In this document: piece after piece, positions 1-6,974 of the stretch | How positions within the stretch are numbered: the first letter of the stretch is position 1 | Layout: each line of letters begins with the position of its first letter | The notes under the pieces: model-generated | The model's database searches: none | The model's input: only the letters and a program-made list of their open reading frames with translations | What the model was told of the DNA's origin: nothing | DNA from: Phenylobacterium sp. | Lineage (GTDB): Bacteria; Pseudomonadota; Alphaproteobacteria; Caulobacterales; Caulobacteraceae | DNA length: 45,221 nt | NCBI GenBank assembly: GCA_020402585.1 | Contig: JADBZH010000032.1 | Span: 1-45,221, forward strand | Reading direction: 5' to 3' | Made by a program: the position numbers and the translations under genes

Positions 1-2
1 TC

Positions 3-1451
3 ATGTCCAGTCCCATCGAAACCGCGATCCGCGCCACGGTCACCAAGGGCGTCGTCGCCGTCGCTGGCTTCAATCGATCGCGCCTGGCCAACCGGAAGGT
101 CTCCAACCCCTACCTCGAGGGCGTCCACAAGCCGATGGAGGCCGAGCTCACCCTGGAGGACCTGGAGGTCACCGGATCCATCCCGCGGGAACTGGATGGC
201 CGCTACATGCGGATCGGCCCCAATCCGGCCAGCCCGGCCAGTCCGGCCACCTATCACTGGTTCTTAGGCGACGGCATGGTGCATGGCGTGCGCCTGAAGG
301 ACGGCAGGGCGCTCTGGTACCGGAACCGCTGGATCCGCTCGCGGGCCGTCTCCCAGGCCCTGGGCGAGCCTGAGGCCCCCGGTCCCCGCAACGGACTGGG
401 TGACACGGTCAACACCAACATCCTGGGCCATGCCGGCGCGCTCTGGGCGCTGGTGGAGGCCGGGGGCTATCCCGTTCGCCTGGACGACAATCTCCAGACC
501 CTGGCCCATGACCCGTTTGGCGGGACGCTCAAGGGCGGGTTCGCGGCCCACCCGCATCGGGACCCCGATACCGGCGAGATGCACGCCATCTGCTACGAAG
601 GTAACAACCCGAACGCCGTCCGCCACGTGGTGCTCAGCCCGGAGGGCCGGGTGACGCGGGAGCTGTCCATCCCGGTCCGCAACGGCCCCTCGATCCACGA
701 CTGCATGATCACCCGGAACTATGTGATCATCCTCGACCTGCCCGTGACCTTCTCCATGAAGACCCTCCTGGCGGGTGACCGCTTCCCCTATCGCTGGAAC
801 CCGGATCATCAGGCCCGGGTGGGCCTCCTGCCGAAGACGGGGACCGCAGACGATATCGTCTGGTGCAATGTCGCGCCGTGCTACGTCTTCCACCCCTGCA
901 ACGGCTATGAGACCGAAGACGGCAAGGTCATCCTGGACGTCTGCGCCCACGACACCATGTTTGTGGGCGACCGGGTGGAGGGCCCCGCTTCCACCACCAC
1001 GCCCTTTGAGCGTTGGACCATTGACCCCGTCGCCCGCGCCGTGCACCGGCGCGTGACGGACCCGGATGGCCAGGAGTTCCCACGGCCCAACGAGGCCCGG
1101 CTCGGCAAGCCCTATCGCTATGCCTACACCATGGCCCTGCCGGCGGGGTTCGAGGTCGCCGCGTCCGGCCAGACCCGCCTGTTCAAGCATGACCTGGAGG
1201 CCGGAACCCGTCAGGTGCATGATTTCGGGCCTGGCCGCCTGACCGCAGAGTTCGTCTTCGTCCCGCGCCCGACCGCCCGGACCGAGGATGACGGCTGGCT
1301 GATGGGCTATGTGGTGGATCTCCCTAACGAGGCGACCGACCTCGTCATCCTCAACGCCGACGACTTCGAAGGACCGCCCCAGGCCTCCATCCGCATCCCC
1401 CACCGGATTCCCCCGGGCTTCCACGGCAACTGGGCTCCGTCGGAAGCCTGA
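3..1451 (+). CDS. Carotenoid oxygenase family protein (Fe(II) dioxygenase)
   Basis: This 482-residue protein belongs to the carotenoid cleavage/lignostilbene dioxygenase family, seven-bladed propellers that split a C=C bond of carotenoids, apocarotenoids or stilbenes with O2. The four histidines that hold the iron can be placed: H183 (AHPHRDP), H232 (SIHDCM), H297 (FHPCNGYE) and H474 (GFHGNW close to the C-terminus). Length is normal for the family and there is no signal peptide, so it should be cytoplasmic. The ATG lies two bases from the window edge, so its ribosome binding site cannot be judged and a longer N-terminus is possible. The family call is secure; the substrate is not visible from sequence. 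The next gene is convergent, so this is the end of its transcript. Confidence 0.93.
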   Translation: MSSPIETAIRATVTKGVVAVAGFNRSRLANRKVSNPYLEGVHKPMEAELTLEDLEVTGSIPRELDGRYMRIGPNPASPASPATYHWFLGDGMVHGVRLKDGRALWYRNRWIRSRAVSQALGEPEAPGPRNGLGDTVNTNILGHAGALWALVEAGGYPVRLDDNLQTLAHDPFGGTLKGGFAAHPHRDPDTGEMHAICYEGNNPNAVRHVVLSPEGRVTRELSIPVRNGPSIHDCMITRNYVIILDLPVTFSMKTLLAGDRFPYRWNPDHQARVGLLPKTGTADDIVWCNVAPCYVFHPCNGYETEDGKVILDVCAHDTMFVGDRVEGPASTTTPFERWTIDPVARAVHRRVTDPDGQEFPRPNEARLGKPYRYAYTMALPAGFEVAASGQTRLFKHDLEAGTRQVHDFGPGRLTAEFVFVPRPTARTEDDGWLMGYVVDLPNEATDLVILNADDFEGPPQASIRIPHRIPPGFHGNWAPSEA

Positions 1452-1474
1452 CCGGTCCGGCCGGCGCGGCGCCC

Positions 1475-1900
1475 TCAATCCCTTGCGGGCGCCGCATCGA
1501 TGAAGAGGACGTTCGCCTCGGCCACCAGACGCTCGCCCGACATGAGGCGGGCGTGCGCCAGGGTCTTCCGGCCGTCTTCCTCCGCCCGGTCGAGATAGAC
1601 CTGGAGCCACTCGCCCGGCTTTGCCCCCGACCTGTAGTCGACGGTCAGGCGTGCGGTGACCCGGCGTTTCCCGCCGGACCGGGCGACCAGCATGTAGCCC
1701 GTCGCCACGTCCAGCAGGGTGGCGATCACCCCGCCATGCAGGCCGCCCCGGGCATTGAGGTGGTTGGGGCCGACCAGTAGCCCGACCTCCAGGTCGGGGC
1801 CTTCGCCCCGGCTCATGAAGCCGCCGAGCGCCTCCAGCACCGGGCTGCTGCGCAGGATCGGGCCAAAGCCATCGGGAATCTCGCGTTGCATGGTGTTCAT
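1475..1900 (-). CDS. PaaI-type hotdog-fold acyl-CoA thioesterase
   Basis: A 141-residue single hotdog domain. The segment NARGGLHGGVIATLLDVATG carries the HGG...D pattern of the PaaI/YbgC-like thioesterases, which hydrolyse acyl- or aryl-CoA esters in the cytoplasm. I place the start at 1900 (MNTMQREIPDG): a purine-rich AGGGAG lies about 10 nt upstream, and the frame upstream of it is low-complexity arginine/proline sequence overlapping the LysR gene. It sits 34 nt downstream of that LysR gene and on the same strand as the alcohol dehydrogenase before it, so the three probably form one transcript. A role in degrading aromatic or acyl substrates is inferred from that context. Family is certain, substrate unknown. 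Confidence 0.85.
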   Translation of the reverse strand: MNTMQREIPDGFGPILRSSPVLEALGGFMSRGEGPDLEVGLLVGPNHLNARGGLHGGVIATLLDVATGYMLVARSGGKRRVTARLTVDYRSGAKPGEWLQVYLDRAEEDGRKTLAHARLMSGERLVAEANVLFIDAAPARD

Positions 1901-1934
1901 GTCTGGATGTCTCCCTGGGCGGTCCAGGCGGAGG

Positions 1935-2852
1935 TCAGCTGTCCGCCGCCTGGCGGGCGGGCCGGGCGGCGTCGGCGCGCACCTCCCGACGAAGCCAGCG
2001 GACAAAGGCCTGGATGGTCTCGTGGGTCCGGTCTTGTCGCCGGTGCACCAGGAAGTAGGCGCCCGCGCTGACCGGGACCGACGGAAAGGGTACGATCAGC
2101 CTCTCCATCTGTGGTGAGTCCCAGACGACGGGCGTCATGCCGAGGGCGACGCCACGGCCATGGGCCGCCAGGTCCAGGGCCGCCGGGAGGGTGTCCACCC
2201 TCACGCTGGCCCGTCCCTCGACGCCCCGGAGCCCCTGCGCCTTCAGCCACTCCGTCCAGCCGTGGGGGCGACTGGCGATGTGGATCAGGGTGGCTCGCTC
2301 CAGATCCTCCGGGGACCTGAGCTCCGCCGCCAGGGCGGGTGTGCAAAGGGGAACGGTGCGAAGGTCCATGAGCTTGTAGGCCATCAAGCCCGGTGTCGGC
2401 CGGCCGGTATTGCGGATCGCCACATCCACGACTTCGGAATCGAAGTCGACAACCCGGTGGCTGGTCTCGATCTGTATCGAGACGCCCGGGAACTGCGCTT
2501 CGAACCGCGCCAGCCGGGGGATCAGATAGGCCGAGGTGAAAAGGGGCAGGGCGCTCACCCGGATCACCGAAGGGCCCGTTTCGCCCTTGGCCTCCTCCAA
2601 GGCCTGGTTCAGCTCGGTGAAGGCCCGGTTGAGCCGGTCCGATAGTTGACGTCCCGCCTCGGTCAGGCGGACCTGCCGTGCGGAGCGCAGGAAGAGCGGC
2701 GTGTTGAGCCACTCCTCCACGGTCCTGACATGGTGGCTGACCGCCGAGGCTGTAACCCGCAACTCCCGCGCCGCATCCCGCAGGCTCTGCAGGCGGCCCG
2801 CCGCGGCGAAGGCGCGCAGCGACGCCAGGGACGGAGGTGGTTTCGCGCTCAT
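1935..2852 (-). CDS. LysR-family transcriptional regulator (GcvA-like)
   Basis: This 305-residue protein has an N-terminal winged helix-turn-helix (about residues 8-66, including LRAFAAAGRLQSLRDAARE and the recognition region TASAVSHHVRTVEEWL) and a periplasmic-binding-protein-like effector domain from about 95 to 295. The SAVSHHVRTVEE wording resembles the GcvA branch of LysR regulators. It is the middle gene of a minus-strand run: the alcohol dehydrogenase ends 51 nt upstream and the thioesterase starts 34 nt downstream. It may regulate the dehydrogenase, whose upstream region carries a T-N11-A dyad (4024-4038). That pairing is inference, because a second LysR gene lies on the other side of the dyad. 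Confidence 0.93.
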   Translation of the reverse strand: MSAKPPPSLASLRAFAAAGRLQSLRDAARELRVTASAVSHHVRTVEEWLNTPLFLRSARQVRLTEAGRQLSDRLNRAFTELNQALEEAKGETGPSVIRVSALPLFTSAYLIPRLARFEAQFPGVSIQIETSHRVVDFDSEVVDVAIRNTGRPTPGLMAYKLMDLRTVPLCTPALAAELRSPEDLERATLIHIASRPHGWTEWLKAQGLRGVEGRASVRVDTLPAALDLAAHGRGVALGMTPVVWDSPQMERLIVPFPSVPVSAGAYFLVHRRQDRTHETIQAFVRWLRREVRADAARPARQAADS

Positions 2853-2903
2853 GCCCCAAGGCTAGGGTATTGTCCGGTCGGTGCAAGCGCCGGACTCCTC
2901 CCC

Positions 2904-3941
2904 TCACGGGAACGCCTCGCAAGTGAAGACGACCTTCGGCCCGGGGTCCGTCATGGCCTCCGCCGCCTCCGAGAAGGGAAGGACCCGGTGGGTCACCCGC
3001 TCAGGGTGGAAGCTCCCGCAGGCCATGCAGGCCAGGGCCAGGGGAAAGGTCGGCCGGGAGTGGACGCGTCCGGTCTGGAGGGTCAGGCCCTTGTAATAGG
3101 CGCGGGTCAGGGGAATGGGCGTGGTCGCGCCGAGATGAATAGACACGCTGGTCAGCGACCCGTTCGCCGCGCATGAGCGGATGGCGAACCCGAGGGCGTC
3201 GGCGTCGCCCGCCGCCTCGACGACGATCTCGAATTGCGCTTCCGCCTCGCGCCCCTCGGCCAGGGCGAGGGGTTCGGCCTGTGCTCCCATGGCCTCAGCC
3301 CGCGCCCTGCGGTCCGGATTGTCGTCGAGGTACAGCACGCGGCCGGCTCCCAGGGCCACGGCGGCGCCCGCGGCGTAAAGTCCCACGCTTTGCGCAAGTC
3401 CGCCCACCACCAGGACGCTGGCCCCGGCGCGCGCCTCGAGTTGAGGGCCGACGGCGCGCCAGCCATCGGCGATATTGTCCGAGACGCTGGCGGCGGCCAC
3501 CGGATCCACCCCTGCCGGCAGGGGGACCAGCATGTGGTCGGCGAAGGGCACACGCAGCAGGTCGGACAGCGCCCCGCCGAACTCTGTCCCCGATGTCGGC
3601 TTCAGGCCGAAGGCGGCCCCGAACGGATAGGCTTCGCAGCTGTTGGTCCAGCCGCGCCGGCAGGCGCCGCAGCGCCCGCAGGACAGCTGGAACGGGACCA
3701 CCACGAGGTCTCCGGGTGAGACTCCGGACCGGGGGCCGGCCTCGACGACCCGGGCGACGGTCTCGTGGCCGAAGGCGAAGGGCCCCGGATAGTTCACCAC
3801 GCCGGCGGCGATATAGAGGTCCAGGTCGCAGCGCGCGACGACCAGGGGTTTGACCAGGGCGTCGGTATCGGCCTCCAGCCGGGGGGGAGGGACCTCCCAC
3901 CATTCAAGTTTTCCGGGTGAGAGGAAGGTCAGCTGGCGCAT
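2904..3941 (-). CDS. Zinc-dependent alcohol dehydrogenase (MDR superfamily)
   Basis: A 345-residue medium-chain dehydrogenase/reductase. From the start at 3941, the catalytic-zinc Cys38-Asp39 and the His59-Glu60 pair (FGHETVARVVEAG) are present, as are the four structural-zinc cysteines C88, C91, C94 and C102 (CGRCGACRRGWTNSC). The Rossmann region (VLVVGGLAQSVGLYAAG, then YLDDN) ends its second strand in acidic residues, which favours NAD over NADP. I choose ATG 3941 (MRQLTFLSPGK) because the alignable dehydrogenase fold begins there; an in-frame ATG at 3992 would add 17 unlikely residues. It heads a run with a LysR gene and a thioesterase. The substrate alcohol is unknown. Confidence 0.9.
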   Translation of the reverse strand: MRQLTFLSPGKLEWWEVPPPRLEADTDALVKPLVVARCDLDLYIAAGVVNYPGPFAFGHETVARVVEAGPRSGVSPGDLVVVPFQLSCGRCGACRRGWTNSCEAYPFGAAFGLKPTSGTEFGGALSDLLRVPFADHMLVPLPAGVDPVAAASVSDNIADGWRAVGPQLEARAGASVLVVGGLAQSVGLYAAGAAVALGAGRVLYLDDNPDRRARAEAMGAQAEPLALAEGREAEAQFEIVVEAAGDADALGFAIRSCAANGSLTSVSIHLGATTPIPLTRAYYKGLTLQTGRVHSRPTFPLALACMACGSFHPERVTHRVLPFSEAAEAMTDPGPKVVFTCEAFP

Positions 3942-4003
3942 GGCGTTGTCCTGTCGGGAGGTGGAGCCCGCGCAGGATATCCGGCCCGCCACCGTCGGCA
4001 GGG

Positions 4004-4038
4004 TTGAGTTCGAGGAATTACAGTTGAGCTGAACTCAA
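4004..4038 (-). promoter_or_regulatory. Candidate LysR-type operator upstream of the alcohol dehydrogenase
   Basis: TTGAG (4024-4028), five bases, then CTCAA (4034-4038) forms a dyad whose core fits the LysR T-N11-A rule. A further TTGAGTTC at 4004-4011 is the exact inverse of GAACTCAA at 4031-4038, and the two TTGAG half-sites are 20 bp apart, about two helical turns. The site lies 63-97 bp upstream of the dehydrogenase start and just beyond the 3' end of the second LysR gene. Which LysR protein binds, if either, is not shown. Confidence 0.45.
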
Positions 4039-4094
4039 GCTTCGTGCGCTGGGTGCTTTCGGAAAATCCGGGGGCCGTCCCGCCCTCTTCCCGC

Positions 4095-5012
4095 TCACAT
4101 CGACGCCATCACCTGCGGAACCTGCTCGGCGAGGAAGTCGAAGGTCCGGCGCACCAGGGGATTGCCGCGGATCTCACGATGGGTGACCAGCCAGCAGGGC
4201 AGGGGCGGGATCTCCATGTCCGGCAGGATCTGGACCACGCCCGGCAGGAAGGCCAGGTTGTAGCCGGCGACAAAGCCCACGCCCGCTCCTGCCGCCACGA
4301 GCCGCCCATAGGCCAGTTGGTCGTCGGTCAGGACATGGAAATGCTCGCGGGTGATGGGCAAGCCGCCGGTCGCAAACCCCCGCACGAGGGTCTCGTCCCG
4401 ATCATAGCCCACCAGGCGGTGGCGAAGGAGATCCCCGGGCGCCTGCGGCGTCCCGGCCCGGGCCAGGTAATCGACGTGCGCGCAGGCGACGATGGGGATG
4501 TCCCCTAGCCTTCGCGCCACCAGCGAGCCCTGGGCGGGGCGCGCCATCCTTACGGCGATGTCGGCCTCCCGCCGGAGCAGGTTGGACAGGGCGTTGGAGG
4601 CGACCAGCTCAACCCGGATGCCCGGTTCTGCAAGCTGCAGGGCGGCCAGGACCGGCGGCAGGAGGTAGCTGGCCGCCACCTGGCTGGTCGTGATGCGCAC
4701 ATCGCCGGTGGTCTGGGCTCGCGCCCGCGACAGGCGGTGGCTGAGCCGCTCGGCGCCCTCCTGCATCGCCCGGGCGTCCTCGGCCACGGCCAGGGCCAGG
4801 GCGGTGGGCGTCGCCCCGCGCCCCGTGCGCTCGAACAAGGGGGCGCCCAGCTGGTCCTCCAGGGCGGCGATCTGGCGCGAAAGGGTCGGTTGGCGAGCCC
4901 CCAGGCGCTTGGCGGCGGCGCTCATGCTGCCGGCGTCGAGGACGGCCAGGAAACTCCGGACCAGACTCCAGTCGAAGCCGTCGAGGTGGGGGGCGTTGGC
5001 GTCCTTGGGCAT
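4095..5012 (-). CDS. LysR-family transcriptional regulator
   Basis: This 305-residue protein has an N-terminal LysR helix-turn-helix (FDWSLVRSFLAVLDAGSMSA, then RQPTLSRQIAALEDQLG, about residues 14-70) and a C-terminal effector-binding domain. The start at ATG 5012 (MPKDANAP) is preferred over the in-frame codon at 5156, because a credible promoter lies at 5020-5047 and would be inside the gene otherwise. With that promoter the mRNA would begin at or next to the AUG, so the gene is probably translated leaderless. It is divergent from the epimerase gene at 5122, the usual layout for a LysR regulator and its target. An inverted repeat over its own -10 box suggests autorepression. Confidence 0.9.
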   Translation of the reverse strand: MPKDANAPHLDGFDWSLVRSFLAVLDAGSMSAAAKRLGARQPTLSRQIAALEDQLGAPLFERTGRGATPTALALAVAEDARAMQEGAERLSHRLSRARAQTTGDVRITTSQVAASYLLPPVLAALQLAEPGIRVELVASNALSNLLRREADIAVRMARPAQGSLVARRLGDIPIVACAHVDYLARAGTPQAPGDLLRHRLVGYDRDETLVRGFATGGLPITREHFHVLTDDQLAYGRLVAAGAGVGFVAGYNLAFLPGVVQILPDMEIPPLPCWLVTHREIRGNPLVRRTFDFLAEQVPQVMASM

Positions 5013-5024
5013 ACGGAAACGTAT
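5011..5024. promoter_or_regulatory. Perfect dyad ATACG-N4-CGTAT over the LysR start
   Basis: ATACG GAAA CGTAT is a perfect 5-bp inverted repeat spanning the LysR start codon and -10 box in the divergent intergenic region. The position fits an autorepression operator for the LysR gene at 4095-5012. Binding is inferred from symmetry and placement only. Confidence 0.4.
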
Positions 5025-5047
5025 ATCTTGGTTGAAGACATCGACAA
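5020..5047 (-). promoter_or_regulatory. Candidate sigma-70 promoter giving a leaderless LysR mRNA
   Basis: On the minus strand TTGTCG (5042-5047) and TATACG (5020-5025) are separated by 16 bp, close to the -35/-10 consensus. The -10 box ends 7 nt before the ATG at 5012, so transcription would start at about the A of the start codon. No Shine-Dalgarno sequence is visible for this gene, which agrees with leaderless translation. Confidence 0.45.
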
Positions 5048-5121
5048 TGGGCGAATGGCGATCTGCGGTCCACTGTGATCTCGACAGGGCCCAGCGCCCT
5101 TCCTGTCCCTGAGAGGTTCCC

Positions 5122-6114
5122 ATGGCCCGCCGCACTGTCCTCATACTGGGCGCCAACGGACGCTTTGGCGCCGCAGCGGTTGAGGCCTTCGCGGCCGCCG
5201 GCTGGCGTGTCCTGGCCCAGGCCCGCCGGGCGCCCGCCCGTCTCCCCGAGGGCGCCGAGGCCCTGCGTCTTCCCCTGGACGACGCCGCCGCCCTGGCCGA
5301 CGCGGCCGCAGGCGCCGAGGTCGTCGTCCATGCCGTGAATCCGCCCTACGACCAGTGGGACGGCCAGGTGATGCCTCTGGGGCGCCAGGGCATGGATGTC
5401 GCTGAACGCCTGGATGCCCTCTTCATGCTGCCGGGGAATGTCTATGGTTTCGGCGAGGGCATGCCCGCCCGCCTGACCGAGGAGACGCCGGAGCAGCCCA
5501 CCACCGGCAAGGGCCGGCTTCGCGTCGCCCTGGAGGCCGAGATGCGCGATCGGGCCGAGGCGGGCCGCTTTCGCGCCGTCGTGGTGCGCGCCGGGGACTT
5601 CTACGGCTCGGGCCAGGGCTCCTGGCTGGACCTGATCATCGCCAAGGACCTGGCCAAGGGCCGGCTGGTCTACCCCGGGCCGCTCAACCTGCCGCACGCC
5701 TGGGCCTACCTGCCCGACCTCGCCCGGGCCTTCGTCGCCGCGGCCGGGCGGTCGCTGGACAAGGAGGCGCCGGCCTTCGAGGTCCTGCACTTCGCCGGCC
5801 ATACCCTGACCGGCGCCCAGTTCCTTGACCTCCTGGAGGCCTCCGCCGCCGACATTGGCGCCGCACCCGCCACGGCGCTCGACCGGGGCTGGAAGCGCGC
5901 CGGCATGCCCTGGCCCCTGATCCGCCTTCTCGGCGTCTTCGTCCCGACCCTGAAGGCCGTGGCCGAGATGAGCTATCTCTGGCGCATCCCTCACGCCCTC
6001 GACAGCCGCCGCCTGGTCGCCCGCGCAGGGCCAATCCCCGACACCCCGCCACGCCAGGCCATGGCCATGGCCCTGCTCGACCTCGGCCTTGGCCACGCCA
6101 AGCCCGCGCGCTGA
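5122..6114 (+). CDS. NAD(P)-binding epimerase/dehydratase-like protein (extended/atypical SDR)
   Basis: A 330-residue Rossmann-fold protein. The nucleotide loop GANGRFG sits at residues 10-16 directly after strand 1, and the following text (VEVVVHAVNPPYDQW-like region, NVYGFGEG, VVVRAGDFYGSG) is typical of NAD-dependent epimerase/dehydratase or NmrA-type SDR proteins. I do not see a clear YxxxK catalytic pair, since the expected tyrosine region reads NVYGFGEGMPARLTEE, so it may be an atypical SDR. GAGAGG upstream of ATG 5122 serves as ribosome binding site. It is divergent from a LysR gene and probably controlled by it, and is followed 46 nt later by a membrane-protein gene. The substrate is unknown. 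Confidence 0.82.
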   Translation: MARRTVLILGANGRFGAAAVEAFAAAGWRVLAQARRAPARLPEGAEALRLPLDDAAALADAAAGAEVVVHAVNPPYDQWDGQVMPLGRQGMDVAERLDALFMLPGNVYGFGEGMPARLTEETPEQPTTGKGRLRVALEAEMRDRAEAGRFRAVVVRAGDFYGSGQGSWLDLIIAKDLAKGRLVYPGPLNLPHAWAYLPDLARAFVAAAGRSLDKEAPAFEVLHFAGHTLTGAQFLDLLEASAADIGAAPATALDRGWKRAGMPWPLIRLLGVFVPTLKAVAEMSYLWRIPHALDSRRLVARAGPIPDTPPRQAMAMALLDLGLGHAKPAR

Positions 6115-6160
6115 CCCCCCCCAGCCACTCTCCCGACACCCCCCACAAAAGGCCGCGCCC

Positions 6161-6901
6161 ATGTCCCCCCCAGACACACCCTCCGCACCCCCCGCCCGCA
6201 CCCTCTGGCTCATCACCGGGATCGTCCTGCTGCTCCAGGGCTTCAGCATCTTTGCGCCCATGGCCGTGCTCGGCGGGGCGATCCAGTGGCCGGACAGCCT
6301 GGACTACCCGCCCGCCCGGATGCTGCCCCTGCTGCTGGAAGAGATCGACGCCGTGCGGCTCGGCTACGGGCTCTACCTGGGCTACTCCCTGCTCTTCCTG
6401 GTGACCGGGGCCCTGACCGTGCGCCTCGCCTCCCGGCCCGGCCCGCTGGGGGTTCTGGGCCTGATCGCCCTGGGGGCCGCAGCCGTCTCGGCGCTCGCCC
6501 GGGCGATCGGGATCATCCGCTGGCTCACCGGCAGCACCGCCCTGGCGCAGGCCTACTCCGCTCCAGGCCTGTCGGCGGACGCCCGCACAGCGATCGAGGC
6601 CATGCAGGGCGCCATCAATTCCTGGGGCGGCGCCATCGGCGAGGCGCTGGGCGTTGCGGCCTTTGCGGCGATCTGGGCCATCTCCGCCAGTCTGCTGATC
6701 CTTCGCGATCGCCAGCTCCCCGCCTGGGCGGGCCTGACCGGACTGGCGGCGGGCGCTCTCGTCGCCCTTCCTGGCCTTGAGCTCTTCGGCATCGCGCCGC
6801 CGGTCTCGATCGTCCTCTCCACCACCGGGATCCAGCTCTGGTTCATGGCGCTGGGGATCCTGTTCCTGTGGCGCGGTCTGCGCAGCCCCTCCCGTGTGTA
6901 G
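6161..6901 (+). CDS. Multi-pass membrane protein, DUF4386-like
   Basis: A 246-residue integral membrane protein. Hydrophobic segments include LWLITGIVLLLQGFSIFAPM, YLGYSLLFLVTGALTV, LGVLGLIALGAAAVSALA, ALGVAAFAAIWAISASLLIL, GLAAGALVALPGLELFGIA and IQLWFMALGILFLWRGL, so about six spans. Arrangement and composition resemble the DUF4386 family of unknown function, but I am not sure of that assignment. I start at ATG 6161 (MSPPDTPS); the in-frame ATG at 6089 lies inside the preceding gene. It follows the epimerase by 46 nt and may share its transcript. The start region is unusually C-rich and has only a weak ribosome binding site. Confidence 0.75.
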   Translation: MSPPDTPSAPPARTLWLITGIVLLLQGFSIFAPMAVLGGAIQWPDSLDYPPARMLPLLLEEIDAVRLGYGLYLGYSLLFLVTGALTVRLASRPGPLGVLGLIALGAAAVSALARAIGIIRWLTGSTALAQAYSAPGLSADARTAIEAMQGAINSWGGAIGEALGVAAFAAIWAISASLLILRDRQLPAWAGLTGLAAGALVALPGLELFGIAPPVSIVLSTTGIQLWFMALGILFLWRGLRSPSRV

Positions 6902-6914
6902 GGGAGAGGGCCAA

Positions 6915-6947
6915 AGAAAAAGGGTCCCCGGCGCGCCGGGGACCCTT
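6915..6947 (-). terminator. Rho-independent terminator of the TonB-dependent receptor gene
   Basis: Positions 6920-6947 form a perfect 28-nt palindrome with 14-bp arms (AAGGGTCCCCGGCG and its complement). On the minus strand it is followed by TTTTTCTTT, the U-tract of an intrinsic terminator. On the plus strand the palindrome is followed by CACC, so the signal works for the minus-strand receptor gene, which ends at 6975. A second small hairpin, CCGCCC-TT-GGGCGG, lies at 6955-6968. Confidence 0.85.
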
Positions 6948-6974
6948 CACCTGACCGCCCTTGGGCGGGTGGGA

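Noticed and set aside
264..1610. 448-codon minus-strand open frame opposite the carotenoid oxygenase gene
   Set aside because: It is a GC-driven shadow frame: Gly/Arg/His-rich, no domain, and fully overlapped by a gene with intact metal ligands.
4609..6261. 550-codon minus-strand open frame across the epimerase gene
   Set aside because: Low-complexity Gly/Arg composition, and it covers both the LysR start and the epimerase gene in the wrong frame.
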